This document shows, piece after piece, positions 11,301-21,346 of a DNA stretch of 64,000 nt; the stretch's first letter is position 1; each line of letters opens with the position of its first letter. A program made the position numbers and the translations under genes. Below the pieces are notes generated by a model that did no database searches, had not been told where the DNA came from, and was given only the letters and a program-made list of their open reading frames with translations. Location: the NCBI GenBank assembly GCA_001632435.1, contig KV423921.1:4460-68459 (forward strand), written 5' to 3'. The stretch comes from Calocera cornea HHB12733 (taxonomy: Eukaryota; Basidiomycota; Dacrymycetes; Dacrymycetales; Dacrymycetaceae).

Positions 11301-11735
11301 CGAAGGCACGGGATGTACGTCTTGTCGGCGACAAGGTTTGCCGTGCCTATGGCGGAAGTTCGCGACCCATCGCAAAAATAGTAAGTATCGAGGGGCTAAT
11401 GGATTTCCTGTCTAATCATCTGTGCAGTTTCCTCCAAAGATTGGTGGAAGAACAAACCCAATCGCAATCTGAAGATTAGCATTGACCATCTCGAGCAACT
11501 AGTGGCCGAGGCGCACTTCAATGGAGATCCTGCTTCCGACAATGCTGCCCCAGAAGAGTGGGAGGATACAGATGACGAGGAGTGGCTAGATGTTGCTCAG
11601 ATCGAGAGAGGAGAGAAGCAAGAGCGCAAGGAGAAGGAGGAGGAGCGCAAGAAGAAGAGGCTGGAGATGGAGAAGCGGAGGGATGAAGCAAGGGCACGTG
11701 CGGCGGATGGACAGGATGAGGTGATGGAGGGATAG
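8369..11735 (+). CDS. Transposon gene: 1019-aa protein with six-cysteine cluster
   Basis: Seven exons (8369-9520, 9570-9791, 9841-10191, 10248-10601, 10655-11161, 11215-11380, 11428-11735) join with consistent phases and give 1019 residues. The first 400 residues are low-complexity: Pro/Ser-rich, then strongly acidic. The middle (about 500-850) is globular-looking with many Trp and aromatic residues. Near residue 870 six cysteines are spaced C-x2-C-x14-C-x7-C-x2-C-x6-C. This resembles a fungal Zn2Cys6 DNA-binding cluster with a lengthened first loop, and basic residues surround it. The C-terminus is a charged Glu/Lys/Arg coiled coil. The intron at 11162-11214 is preferred over reading on because it brings the cysteines into frame. 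A DNA-binding accessory role for transposition is inferred only. Confidence 0.7.
10210..10223. repeat. Motif A inside an intron
   Basis: CCCTAAATCGAATG sits inside the third intron of the 1019-aa gene, an exact inverse copy of motif A. Confidence 0.6.
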
Positions 11736-12064
11736 CGGTCTTTGGAGTGACATTTTAGGCAGCGGTGTTCCCAAGTAGTAATCACTATGGAATTATGCTC
11801 CTTCTCATTCGATTTGAGGTCATTCGCGGCCTGAGCCTGTGACTGTAAAAGCGCACCAAAGGCTCATTCCATGTCCCTAAATCGAACGCAAGGTACATGA
11901 ACAATAATTTTGGATTACTTTTTTGAGACATCGGCGGAAAGTAAGTGCTACGGCTAAAGCATGGGGTGAAATGCAAACCAAACGAGCGGCGGAATGACTG
12001 CAAGCGCTGATCGAGCGCTCATCAAAGCAAAGGCTTATGTACATGGGGAGGTAGCGTTTCGGCA
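11736..12064. other. Convergent spacer rich in element motifs
   Basis: Between the 3' ends of the 1019-aa gene and the kinase gene. It holds motif B at 11740-11757 right after a stop codon, motif A at 11806-11819 and inverse motif A at 11875-11888. A degenerate B-like stretch lies near 11845. Confidence 0.6.
11740..11888. repeat. Motif cluster B, A, inverse A
   Basis: Perfect 18-bp inverse motif B followed by two copies of motif A in opposite orientations within 150 bp. Confidence 0.65.
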
Positions 12065-14655
12065 TTAATGTGCCTCAATGCCAGTGTTTTGCCTCTCCTC
12101 GACAGGTCCTACCTCGCTGGCGTCTAGGTAGCGCGGCTCCTCTCGATCTTCCTCCTCTTCTGGACTTTCGCGTTGATCAGGGGTGCTTGCCAAGCTCGGC
12201 AAAGCCAATGCAGCACAGTAGGGAGTGCATCGGTGCTCGATGGGGAAAGCTGCGAAGGCGCGGGCCACATTCCCGTCACCAAACAGGCGCCTAGGGATCT
12301 CACTGGCTCTACGATTGAGTATCATTCGTGCAAGAGCGATGCACACGTACGGAGTGGTCATAATCTGCGGATCCGTGAGGAGCCCATTGAACCCTGTAGG
12401 AAGCTCAGCATCGCCCATCGCCTCACAACGAATCATGTATACCCTGGAAATCACTAACGTAGACCTGCCCACCGGTTTCCAAGTACTGAAGATGCTGGCA
12501 GAAGGAAAGAAAAGCCGCGATGTCTGCTTCAGAACCAGACAACTCTCGAGGAAGTGCGCTGCCGTTGTTGATATACTTGACAAAATTCTCGGGGTGACCA
12601 TCGGTATCAATCAACTCTTCCACCAGATACGGCAAATGGTGCCGTGTCGCCCGCGTCTTGTCCTTAGGCGCGGTCGGGAGTCTGACCTGGAAGAGACCGC
12701 ATTGGACAAAGCGAACTTCAGGGAAGACGGTGAGAGAGATGAGATCGTCGGGTCCGGCGGATTCCTTAGCCTCTTGAATACGTTGATAGACCAGGGCCAT
12801 GAGGGCTTTCGCCCAAACGGAGCAGGTGATTTCGCCCGCAAGCTTCTCTTCCTCTTCCTCTTTGCCTACCCGAGCGAGCTTCTTGGCAAGCACAGTGGTG
12901 TTCGACTCAGCCGCGACAGCAGGGGGCAAAACTCCGTTCTTTCCCGGTCCTGGCACATACCAGCGCTTCATGGCGACGCTGATTCGGGTGTTGACGGGGA
13001 AAGCATCGTGCTGCGTGTTGGGACTGGCTTCATGCACAACGATCCGACCGGGGTGGCACGTTTTGAAGGAACCGGCGCGACCCACAGAGGACGCAAGTCG
13101 TTCGTCCACCGTGATTTCCGCCGTACAGCCTTCGTTGTGCCAATCAACAGGGAATTTATATCGAGTGCGGACGAGATATCCGAAGGCGAGGAGAGGCGCC
13201 GGAATAAACAAGCCCGTATCGCGATGGACGCCGATCGGCAGCTTGGAACCACCGATAACGGCTGCACTGTCCTGCAGCGCGGCCCGTATCTCTTCCACGG
13301 TGACGGCGGGATCGCGTTGTTGGGCAAAAGGGGGAGATGCGTTCGAATTGGGGTTTGGGGCAGGGACTGCAGCGGCGTGACCATGTAAAATGTCACTCCG
13401 AAACTCGCTCCCCGTCGCGTTCGTCTGTCCACCATGGGGTCCTACTTGCATTTGCTGGCGTTTGGAACGGGGAGTGCTGGATGGACTGAGAGACTGATAA
13501 TGCTGTTAGAAAGGACGATCGTGCTGGAGGGCACTGCGCTTGGCTTACTGGCTGGGGAGGTCGAGTACTATGGCTGCGTTTACGAGCAGTCATGGGCCGT
13601 GAGACGGGCGCGCAGGATGATGGGGTGATTGTCCTTCGACTGGAAGCTTCCTCCATGTGGAGCATGACTGCCTCGTAGACCTTCGGCAGGATGATAAGCT
13701 TGACCTTGAAGGATTTTCCATGCTGAAAGACAGGTAGGGTGCCCTTGGGCTTGCCGCGCGGCGTTCCGATACACAGATCGTAGAAGACAGGTCTCGAGTC
13801 AGGATATCGGTCGTAGTTGGTGCCGTCTTGTCCACGGAATACGAAGTCGTCCGCATGAAACACGAATCCTCGCGTTGAATCCATCAAGGGGCGCTGAACG
13901 AGTGACAGTATAGTAGACTTGATTGCCGCGGCCCCCTTCTTGGCAGGCATGTCTTCTCGATCTTTGATGTTCTAGGGCGAAATGTGATCAGAGGCAGCTA
14001 CGGTGGGTGTTGGGCGAATACTTACCATGAAAAGCTTCGAACCCACTCGCCCTTCTTCGAAATAATGAACCGAAAAGTGGACTCCAACGACCTCAGGCTG
14101 GACTCGCCCATAAGCTTGCTGGGATCGGTGCTGATATTCGGATTGATAATGTATATGTTCGTTGGTGTATCCTCTGTGTCCGAGAGACAGCGAGGAACCG
14201 AAGGACGAGGAAGCATGCAGTGGGTTACCAGTGAGGAACGGCAGGCTCCCAATAGCTTGAACGTGAGCTCCTCCCGCTGCAATACAATGAGGACAGGGTA
14301 CATAAGGAGCTAGGAAAGGCATACTGTTGAGTCTAGCTCGGTGATTCATGCTCCGAATGACCTTGGGATCCGGCAACACGTTTGGAGCTTGTACCGTTAA
14401 ATCAGGGCGTCGTACGGTTGTTCGCGTGCTGCCTTTCTTGAGATCATACGCTGCCCAGCAGGCAGGACAGACAATGTCAAGGCTATGGCCGTCAAGAGAT
14501 CGCATACGCTGATAGATTTGCCCAGCCGGGATCACATAATGTGGTCGGGTATTGCAGAGCTCAGCCCTGGAGCATGGCTCGGGCTTGCGTGCGACGAATG
14601 TCATAGCCGCGGGGGCTATGAACACTTCATCGCTGCCTGGCGGCATGGAATCCAT
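12065..14655 (-). CDS. Alpha-type protein kinase carried by the transposon
   Basis: Four exons (14026-14655, 13549-13971, 12443-13493, 12065-12393) join in phase and give 810 residues. The C-terminal 250 residues carry alpha-kinase landmarks: a VEELIDTDG-like segment with a following KYINN, an SDFQG block equivalent to the DLQG of this family, LTDPQIMT, a glycine loop FGDGNVA, and the His-x-Cys-x3-Cys zinc ligands (EHRCTPYC) that stabilise the fold. These kinases (MHCK/eEF2K/TRPM-type) phosphorylate Ser/Thr, often within helices. The N-terminal Cys/Trp-rich segment (CNTRPHY...CPACW) may bind metal. The start at 14655 is the first Met giving plausible sequence. A motif A-like plus motif B stretch (13342-13399) is translated within exon 3, in the linker before the kinase domain. 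Agaricomycetes have expanded alpha-kinase families; finding one inside a TIR element is notable. Confidence 0.8.
13342..13399. repeat. Motif A-like plus motif B within kinase exon
   Basis: TTCGAATTGGGGTTTGG resembles the left-end motif A copy at 5395, and TAAAATGTCACTCC (13386-13399) is motif B. Order and orientation match the left subterminal region of the element, and both are read through as coding sequence. Confidence 0.55.
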
Positions 14656-15408
14656 TGGCCGGGAGAATAGTGTGAAAGAAACTTTGGAAGAGAGTGAGGT
14701 CGGGAAAGTAGACACACGGAGGAGAGCACTCACACTTGTCTCCTTAAATCGTTTACGGGACTCAAATGGCTGCCTGACTCCAGTTCGTCGAAGTACGTGG
14801 CTGATCGGGGGCGGAGACTCTTCTTTTTGCTCCATCCGCAGACCATGCAAAATGATCCCCAGCAGAAAAATCACAATATAATCAAGCAGACGCGGGCACA
14901 TGCAACGGGAGATAGCACGGTTGATGAAGCGAAGCCACGGAGACCAGGATAGAGGGAGTAGGTCGCACCGCAAACAGAAACAGCTGCGGAAGGGACAGTA
15001 TATCTGAAATGGAGGATCTTGGGCCTCCTTCCAAAGGAACGCTGATTGATGACGGTTGCAAAGTGGCTTGGCGGCCGGACCAATGAGGAGGACCGTGTAA
15101 AATGTCTCTCCAAAGCCCGTCCTCCGCCCCCAGCCAATTACAAAAGCGCGAGCCGATGGGTTGCCTACGGTCCAGATGCCTGGGGCCGCAGAAGCACTCT
15201 AAAAGCGGTCAAGAGTTTCACAGCCCCGAATCGAGCCTGCCCGTTGGTGGAGATGCGGAAAGGACAGGTCTCGATGGTAAAGGAAGCCCGTCTTCATCAC
15301 CGGAACCAAACCGATAATCAACTGCCGGAGACCTGGGCCGTACCGTCACGACAAGATCCTCATCTCTCATTCCAGGCTCTACTCGTACTGCGTCTCTGCT
15401 CATGAATC
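14656..15408. other. Divergent promoter between kinase and transposase
   Basis: No supported exon. Motif B with one mismatch lies at 15098-15115. Open frames here (for example 15046-15405) lack phase-compatible links to the transposase exons, although an additional 5' non-coding exon cannot be excluded. Confidence 0.45.
15098..15115. repeat. Motif B upstream of transposase gene
   Basis: 17 of 18 positions match motif B. With the inverse copy at 17351-17367 it brackets the transposase gene. Confidence 0.65.
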
Positions 15409-17317
15409 ATGCTCCGTAAATTGAGCCAGGGTCGGGGCCCGCTTTCCGAGAGGTCAACCGAAGGGACAGACTCAGTGCGCCGAAGAACGGGTCAGCACCC
15501 GAATCAACATCGCCCAACTGGTACGAGATCTTCATTGTCAGCGTGAACCCATGGCTGATATCACTCTGATGCAGTTCCTGATGAGGAATTACTACCGCGT
15601 ATCGAAGAGTACTGGGCGCAAGGGTTAGGAGATGGTGAGATTGCCGAGGCAATCAAGTTTGACGTCAACGCGACACAGAGAGGATGGGGGCTGAGGTGCG
15701 TACTAAGGAAGCCATGCTAAAGTAGCAGTAACTGACAAAGACTTACAGTAAGAAGACCGTCTCCCGTCGTCGAAAAGCGATGAAGCTGCAGAGTGTGCGA
15801 CAACAGGGTCATACCCTTGTCTCGCTCCGGCCTCACGTCGAGCCGGTTCTTCGCAAGTTTCCAAACGCTGGGGTAAAGCGAATTAAAGACTGGTTGGCTC
15901 TGAAGCAGGTTTTCGTATCTGAGTACGTGGCCCAAAGGAGCTCCGATGACGCCGAGACTGACACGAGTGCAGGCACCTCATCCGAGAGTACAATCGGCGA
16001 TTTCACCCTGAGGAAGTTCGGCGTCGGCAAGGCAAGCGGCTGAAGAGGGCCAAAGCTTGGTCAGAGGGGGTGTTTGCCACGATAGCTGTCGATCAACACG
16101 ATAAGTGGCACGAATATGGACTCTTTCTGCATTTGGGAGTGGAGACATTCTCTGGTGCGCTCCTCTGGATAGAGCCTTGGTGGACCAACAAGAATCCTCG
16201 TCTGATTCTCAGCTTCTATCTTCAAACGGTCAGAAAGCACGGTGGTGAGCAGTATTGTGCTGCCGTGGGACCGAGCTGACGGAGAGCTAACAGGTATTCC
16301 GCTCATCACACAAAGCGATCCAGGGAGCGAGAACAACGGCATTGCGAACGCTCAAACGATGCTTCGCCAACGTCTGGACCCCAGTTTAATCGGCAAGCTG
16401 CAGCATCGGTGGATGCGTGGGCATACCAACATCAAGCCCGAGATACGATGGAGCCAGCTCCGCCGAGAGTTCACGAGGGCCTTCGAGGACCTCTTTGCCT
16501 TCGGAGTGAACCAAGGGTGGTACAGTAAACACGACTTATTGCAAAAGTGAGTGCTTCCTCCGTTGCATGTCAAGGTTGCTGAGTTTAGTACAGACTAGTC
16601 TTTCGATGGCTCGCCATACCCTTCTTGAAGAAAAACTTAGACGAATACGTGCGCATGTACAATACAAGCAAGCCTCGACGGGATAAGAACAAGGTTCTGC
16701 CGCGGGGACGCCCAGAGCATATCCTGTATCACCCGTCACGCTTTGACAATGCGCACAACTTCAAGGTATATACACATCCATTGCTGTGGCGAGAAACAGT
16801 ACTTGACAATGGACTTCAAAGATTCTTGCGGATGAAGAGGATTTCCGGGTGGTAGAAGAACTGTACGCCCCACGCGATCATCCAGTATTCAGGCTAGTGC
16901 CCCCTTTGTTTGAGATGGAGATTCGTGGGTACTTCAAAGGTAAGTATACAGCAAGCGAATTGTGGAAAGTTTTCTGACTATCTGATTGAAGAGATTGACG
17001 AGCCCGAAGTGACGATGGAAAGCTTCTGGGAGATCTATGGGTACTTGCTGAACGCGTTTCTACGATCGTCCTCGCGGGATCGAATGATGACAACATTAGC
17101 CTTGCAGGCTGAGGAGGAGATGACGATAGAAGGGGAGCACATGGAGCTAGTGGAGGGTGAGCGGGTTCCTGATGAGTGGGAGGAGACAGACGAGGAAGGG
17201 GACACGGAGTCCGACAGTGATGTGCCAGATCTGGATTGGTCGGAAGAGAGTCTTGGGGACGAGGAGGAAAGCCGAGACGTGATTCGAGAGGTTGAGGACT
17301 TGACAAAGGGGTTGTAG
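15409..17317 (+). CDS. DDE integrase-fold transposase
   Basis: Eight exons (15409-15520, 15575-15695, 15749-15914, 16013-16244, 16294-16546, 16594-16765, 16822-16939, 16992-17317) join with every phase matching and give 499 residues. Residues about 38-75 form a helix-turn-helix-like segment (LPRIEEYWAQGLGD). The catalytic core shows the first Asp in AVDQHDKW (about D160), the second in TQSDPGSENNG (about D219) and Glu in NIKPEIRW (about E260), a D-58-D-40-E triad of the retroviral-integrase (rve) superfamily. The WWTNKNPRL block and the LHLGVE segment match the integrase-core proteins common in basidiomycete genomes. The C-terminus is an acidic tail. This is the probable mover of the element. 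The first exon is the least certain. Confidence 0.82.
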
Positions 17318-17350
17318 CATTGTTATACGATCTGTGTCATTCATGCGGTA

Positions 17351-17367
17351 TTTGGAGTGACATTTTA
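17351..17367. repeat. Motif B downstream of transposase gene
   Basis: Inverse motif B begins 33 bp after the transposase stop codon. Confidence 0.65.
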
Positions 17368-17554
17368 TAAAGGACAAACTGCTATGACGGAATCGTGCAT
17401 TGCGATGCTGTGCGTGAAATGTGACTGTCGGCTGACTAGTCTTACTAGGCCGTTATGAAGACTTGCGGCACGAAAGAGACAAATATGAACTGTGGACGAC
17501 ATATGTGACAATGTTAAAGTGCGCTTGGGGGGGGGAGAGGATGGGCCTGCGCGC

Positions 17555-17631
17555 AACCCTAAATCGAATGGCATCACCCTCGCCTTTTCGGTAGAAGTGG
17601 CGACGGAGGAGCAGAACCCTAAATCGAATGA
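17555..17631. repeat. Right subterminal motif A pair
   Basis: Inverse motif A at 17555-17570 and again at 17615-17631. The second is a 17-bp perfect inverted match to 5236-5252. Confidence 0.75.
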
Positions 17632-17792
17632 GTACTGACAATAAGGTCATCATTGTCTTCATGCGCTTAGCAAGCAGGAGCCGGTTAGCTAATAGCCGGT
17701 AGAAGCTGAGTTTGAACCTTGAGTTGCTGCGAATAATATTTGGGAAATGGGTTGGGTCTGGTCTGCTCCCGTACGAGACCCTGCCCTCGACG

Positions 17793-17819
17793 CGGAGCTG
17801 TCCACTTAGCCATTCCATA
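17793..17819. repeat. Right terminal inverted repeat (27 bp)
   Basis: Exact reverse complement of 5055-5081, ending CCATTCCATA at the right boundary. Confidence 0.9.
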
Positions 17820-17826
17820 CAAGGGG
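17820..17826. repeat. Target-site duplication, right copy
   Basis: CAAGGGG, identical to 5048-5054. Confidence 0.85.
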
Positions 17827-18760
17827 TGGGCGGGCAGTTCAGTCCGTCAGAGGGACAGACACGATGGATCTTACTTACAATGCAGCCCAGCCACCCTTGG
17901 GTTTCCTACTGTATGTCTCCTACGCTGCTCATCTTGCCCAGGTGGTCCGCGATCTCAGGCCTGCAAGCCCCGCCGACTTCAACGGACACTGGTACTGATA
18001 CTGGTACTCCTCCAGATCCGTCGGATCACGCTCATGAAGATAGGACGGACAGGCCGTGTCTCGCCCAGCCCACCCAGCATCCCCGGGGTCCTCCTCTCCC
18101 CTTCGTGCCGCGTCAAAACTACTAACTCCGGGGTCCTTTTTTCACCGAACTAGCAACAAAGCGCACCCCAAATCTACGCGTCTGCAATGCCGTCAGTCCA
18201 GTCTGGGCCGAGCCGGGGGAGGGTCGGCTCCGGCATGAATCATGAGGATGAGCACGGTATGTATAATGACTGTACCGGCATGGGTCTCGCACCACGCTGT
18301 GCGGTGTAGGAGCACTAGAGATTGTTTGGCACATTCCTATCTTGCTGTCCGAGGTATGGGCCGCATACACTCCCCGAGACCTTATAAGTTAGGTCTCACG
18401 TGCGCTAGGGAACCCGCGCGCACGTTGATGTCATTGATTCATCGGATGTTCCTTTCTCTATTCCTGGCCGTTCCCACGTTCCCAAAATTCGTGCCGGTCC
18501 AGGGAGCGCGAAGGAACGCAAAGGGTTGGGAACGTGCTGTCGTGCTAGGCTGGCTTTTGATGTCTGTAGTTAATAGGGTCGTCATAAATTGTTGCGTGTT
18601 GATATCACAATGCGTAGGGGATACAATAATGCCATGCGATGCTCCACCCACTCACCCACCCTCCTCCCGTTCCGCAATCCTCCCCCTCCCATCTTCCAGT
18701 GCGCCAACCGTGCTATGGTCCACAGTGCTCCAGGACCTTTTTCATTGGTCAGTAAGCCAG
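17827..18760. other. Intergenic, host flank
   Basis: Region downstream of the insertion and of the MFS gene. Open frames here are short and unlike proteins. Nothing specific is recognised. Confidence 0.45.
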
Positions 18761-20671
18761 CTAGTCCCTCTCCGACCCCAGCGCCATCCGGCTCCTCTTC
18801 CTGAGCCCCGGCCCCACCATGTAGAACGCGAACGGCACCGCGGCGAGCAAGGCGGCCACGCCCCCAAGCAGCGTACACGCCCACTCCACGCCCAGATTAT
18901 TGAACAGCGGCTGGGCGACGAGCGGGAGGGCGGCGGCGAATATGCTGCGGAGGAAGGTGTTGGCCGCTACTGCGCTGGCGGAGTACTTTGTGTACGCGTC
19001 GATGAGGTAGTTTATGCCCGCTTGGAAGATGAGGAGGAAGGACATGCCTATGAACACGAGGCCTATGACGCTGGGCAGCCAGAAGATCGCCGGGTTTGAC
19101 GTCCACCCCAGGAGGAAGAAACCGATCGGGAAGGTGATACTGCCCAGCATCATCGGGGGCAGGCGGTGCTCGGGCGGCGCGCTCCCGTGCTTCTCGATGT
19201 AGGGCGCGAAGACGAGCTGCGAGTAGAGGATGTTGATCCCCGCCGCGAGGATCGTGCCGAGGAGGGTGGCGAGGAAGGGAAGGGAGCCGACGAGCGTCGA
19301 CCAGCCGCGGTGCTGCTCGTATATTATCGGAACGGCCGCGAAGAGCAGGTAGAGGATGCCGTAGGCGAACGAGTTGTAGATCGTTATTAACCTATCCCAA
19401 CAACTCAGCATCGGCGCGTTTGGGAGGGGGAGAAAGAACGCACGTGACCATCGGCTCGAAAGCGAGCATCTCGAGCGGTCTGACGAGGTTTTTCTGCAGG
19501 AACATCTGCAAAGTGAAGTCCTGCATTTCCTGCCGGCTGTGGAGCGCCCATCTCCCGGTCCGTATTCTAAGCCTGCGGGCCTTTTCCGTGAGGAGGACGG
19601 GCGCGAACGTCTCTTTGAGGAAGAAGATGTCTGCTAGGACCTGCGGCTGTGTTAGCTGGTAGTACGAAGGAGTGAGGGGAGGGAAGGGGCGTACAACACA
19701 GCCGGTGAGGATGACGGTGAGGTACATTGTCCACCTCCACCCGAGGTAGCTCTCGCTCACCGCGCCCCCGATGATCGGCCCAAGCGTCGGTCCAGCGACC
19801 ACCGCAAGGGAATAAAACACCACGGCAGTCCCGCGCTCCTTCTGGTCGAACATGTCCGCCAGCCCGCCGCCCACCGTCGCTACCGGCGAGGAGGCCATGA
19901 CACCCGCGAAGAACCGCGTGATGAATATCGTCTGCAGGTTCTCCGCCGTCGCCGTCCCCGCGGTCAGGCAGAGGAAGACGACCATGGGGAGGAGGACGGA
20001 GATCCTCCGGCCGTAGACCTCCGAGACGGGCGCCCAAATCACCGGGCCGGGGATGTAGCCAGCGATGAAGAGGGATATGCCGAGGATGGCCACTTCGGAG
20101 GAAACGCCGTACTCGGCGCCGACGTAGGTCACTGCGGGGGAGAAGACGGAGGAGGCGAAGGTGCTGCACATTGTGGTGAGGCCGAACAGCATCGTCGCCA
20201 TGCCTTTGCGGCGGAGGGACCACTGTGGGGTCGCGGTCAGCATACATCCTATCAGGCTACGGGTGGCAGACGCACATTCTTGGGATTCTGTGGATCCGTC
20301 TTCGAGTCAAATGTAACAACATCGTCCACCCAATCCCTCTCCTCAGGGGGAACGTCTTCCCCCTTCCGTCTCCTCTCCCCACCGCCATTCGATCCCTCCC
20401 CCTCCGGTCGTCTCCTCTTTCCCCCCTTCTCCAGCTCCCCACCCAAGCCCACGTCCACCAACGTCCGGTCGTTGCTCGCCCTCGGGTCTTCCTGGTCCGC
20501 TCCCGCTTCCAGTTCTGGGTCGGGGTCGGGGGAGGGGTACGGATCGGGCGTGTTGGCCCCCGTAGGAGGGGCGTGTCTTTCCTCCTCGTCTGGGAGGTGG
20601 CAGGCGTCGATATGGTTCGTTGCGACCCTCCTAAGGGGTGACATGGCGCTGATCACTCTCTTCTCGTCCAT
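18761..20671 (-). CDS. MFS drug/polyamine transporter (DHA1 type)
   Basis: Four exons (20276-20671, 19695-20222, 19444-19640, 18761-19391) give 583 residues, the usual size for fungal Tpo1/Flu1-like proton antiporters. A charged, disordered cytosolic N-terminus of about 130 residues ends in the DPQNPKNWS-type entry block. Two bundles of six hydrophobic helices follow. The signature YGRR after helix 2, the RFFAGVMASSP helix and the GPTLGPIIGG helix-5 motif of DHA1 carriers are present. The second intron (19641-19694, 54 nt) keeps the frame open, so reading through would insert 18 residues into the helix 5-6 region. The start at 20671 follows a short possible 5' exon/intron junction. Substrate cannot be told from sequence. 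Confidence 0.88.
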
Positions 20672-21346
20672 CTTGTTGCTGTAAGTGCCACGCTGTAGTG
20701 TCGTGTCGTGCACTACGTGGGAATCGTCGTAGAATACGGGCTGCGCCTCCCCACCGGGGCAGCGCAGGCTATATACGTCGCATTTCGCTCACCGGCAGCC
20801 AGCACCCACGGCGCGCGATGGCGCTTGCCGACAGGACGGCCGGGAGGGAGATCGCCCAGGACGTCATCTCTGTCCTGACAGAGCACTCGGCACGTCTGAT
20901 CCCGTGAGGGTGCGCTCGGCACAGGGACTCCCCCGCCTGATAGGCTCATGGGCCAGAATATCGGCTTGGCCCGCTGCTGTAGCGTCCTACGGTGGACTAC
21001 GATCTTACGATGTAAGCCTGCCGAGCGGTCGTCTGATGCTTTGTGGATAGGAGTCGGCAGGGCATGGTTGAAGTGGACGAGAGACTTAGGCGCAGGAGAT
21101 GCCCGGAGGAATGATCGTCCGCCGGATTGGGAAGGTGCTTAGTCCGACGGTGCTGGCTCAGCGGGCGACGGGAGCGATGAGCCGATAGCAAAGTCGGTAT
21201 TTCTCGACTCTCTGGGCAATTGACGTTGATGCGGGAGGGTGGCATGCACCAACCGTGGGGACCCACTCAACACTGCGCGACCCGGGTCATATCGCACCCG
21301 TTGCAGCTGTATAATGGATATATTGACACAACTCGCACCGACACAA
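20672..21346. other. Intergenic
   Basis: Lies between the 5' end of the MFS gene and the 3' end of the Rpt6 gene. No gene or element is recognised. Confidence 0.45.

Larger units (their letters stand above)
5055..17819. mobile_element. 12.8-kb multigene DDE transposon with TIRs and TSD
   Basis: The element is bounded by 27-bp perfect inverted repeats at 5055-5081 and 17793-17819 and flanked by an exact 7-bp direct repeat, the hallmark of cut-and-paste integration. It holds five genes: 5601-6590 (-), 7202-8089 (+), 8369-11735 (+), 12065-14655 (-) and 15409-17317 (+). All have open, phase-consistent exon structures. The last encodes a DDE transposase with its catalytic triad present. Two short motifs are scattered through the element. 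Motif A also forms subterminal repeat pairs about 181 bp from the left terminus and 188 bp from the right. Intact repeats and reading frames suggest recent insertion. The element is far larger than most fungal TIR transposons, and I do not recognise it as a described family. Confidence 0.85.

Noticed and set aside
15098..17367. Transposase gene as a separate 2.3-kb element bounded only by motif B
   Set aside because: No target duplication is visible outside this pair. The outer 27-bp repeats with a perfect 7-bp duplication explain the boundaries better.
18242..19099. 285-aa plus-strand frame
   Set aside because: Mostly antisense to the MFS transporter exons.
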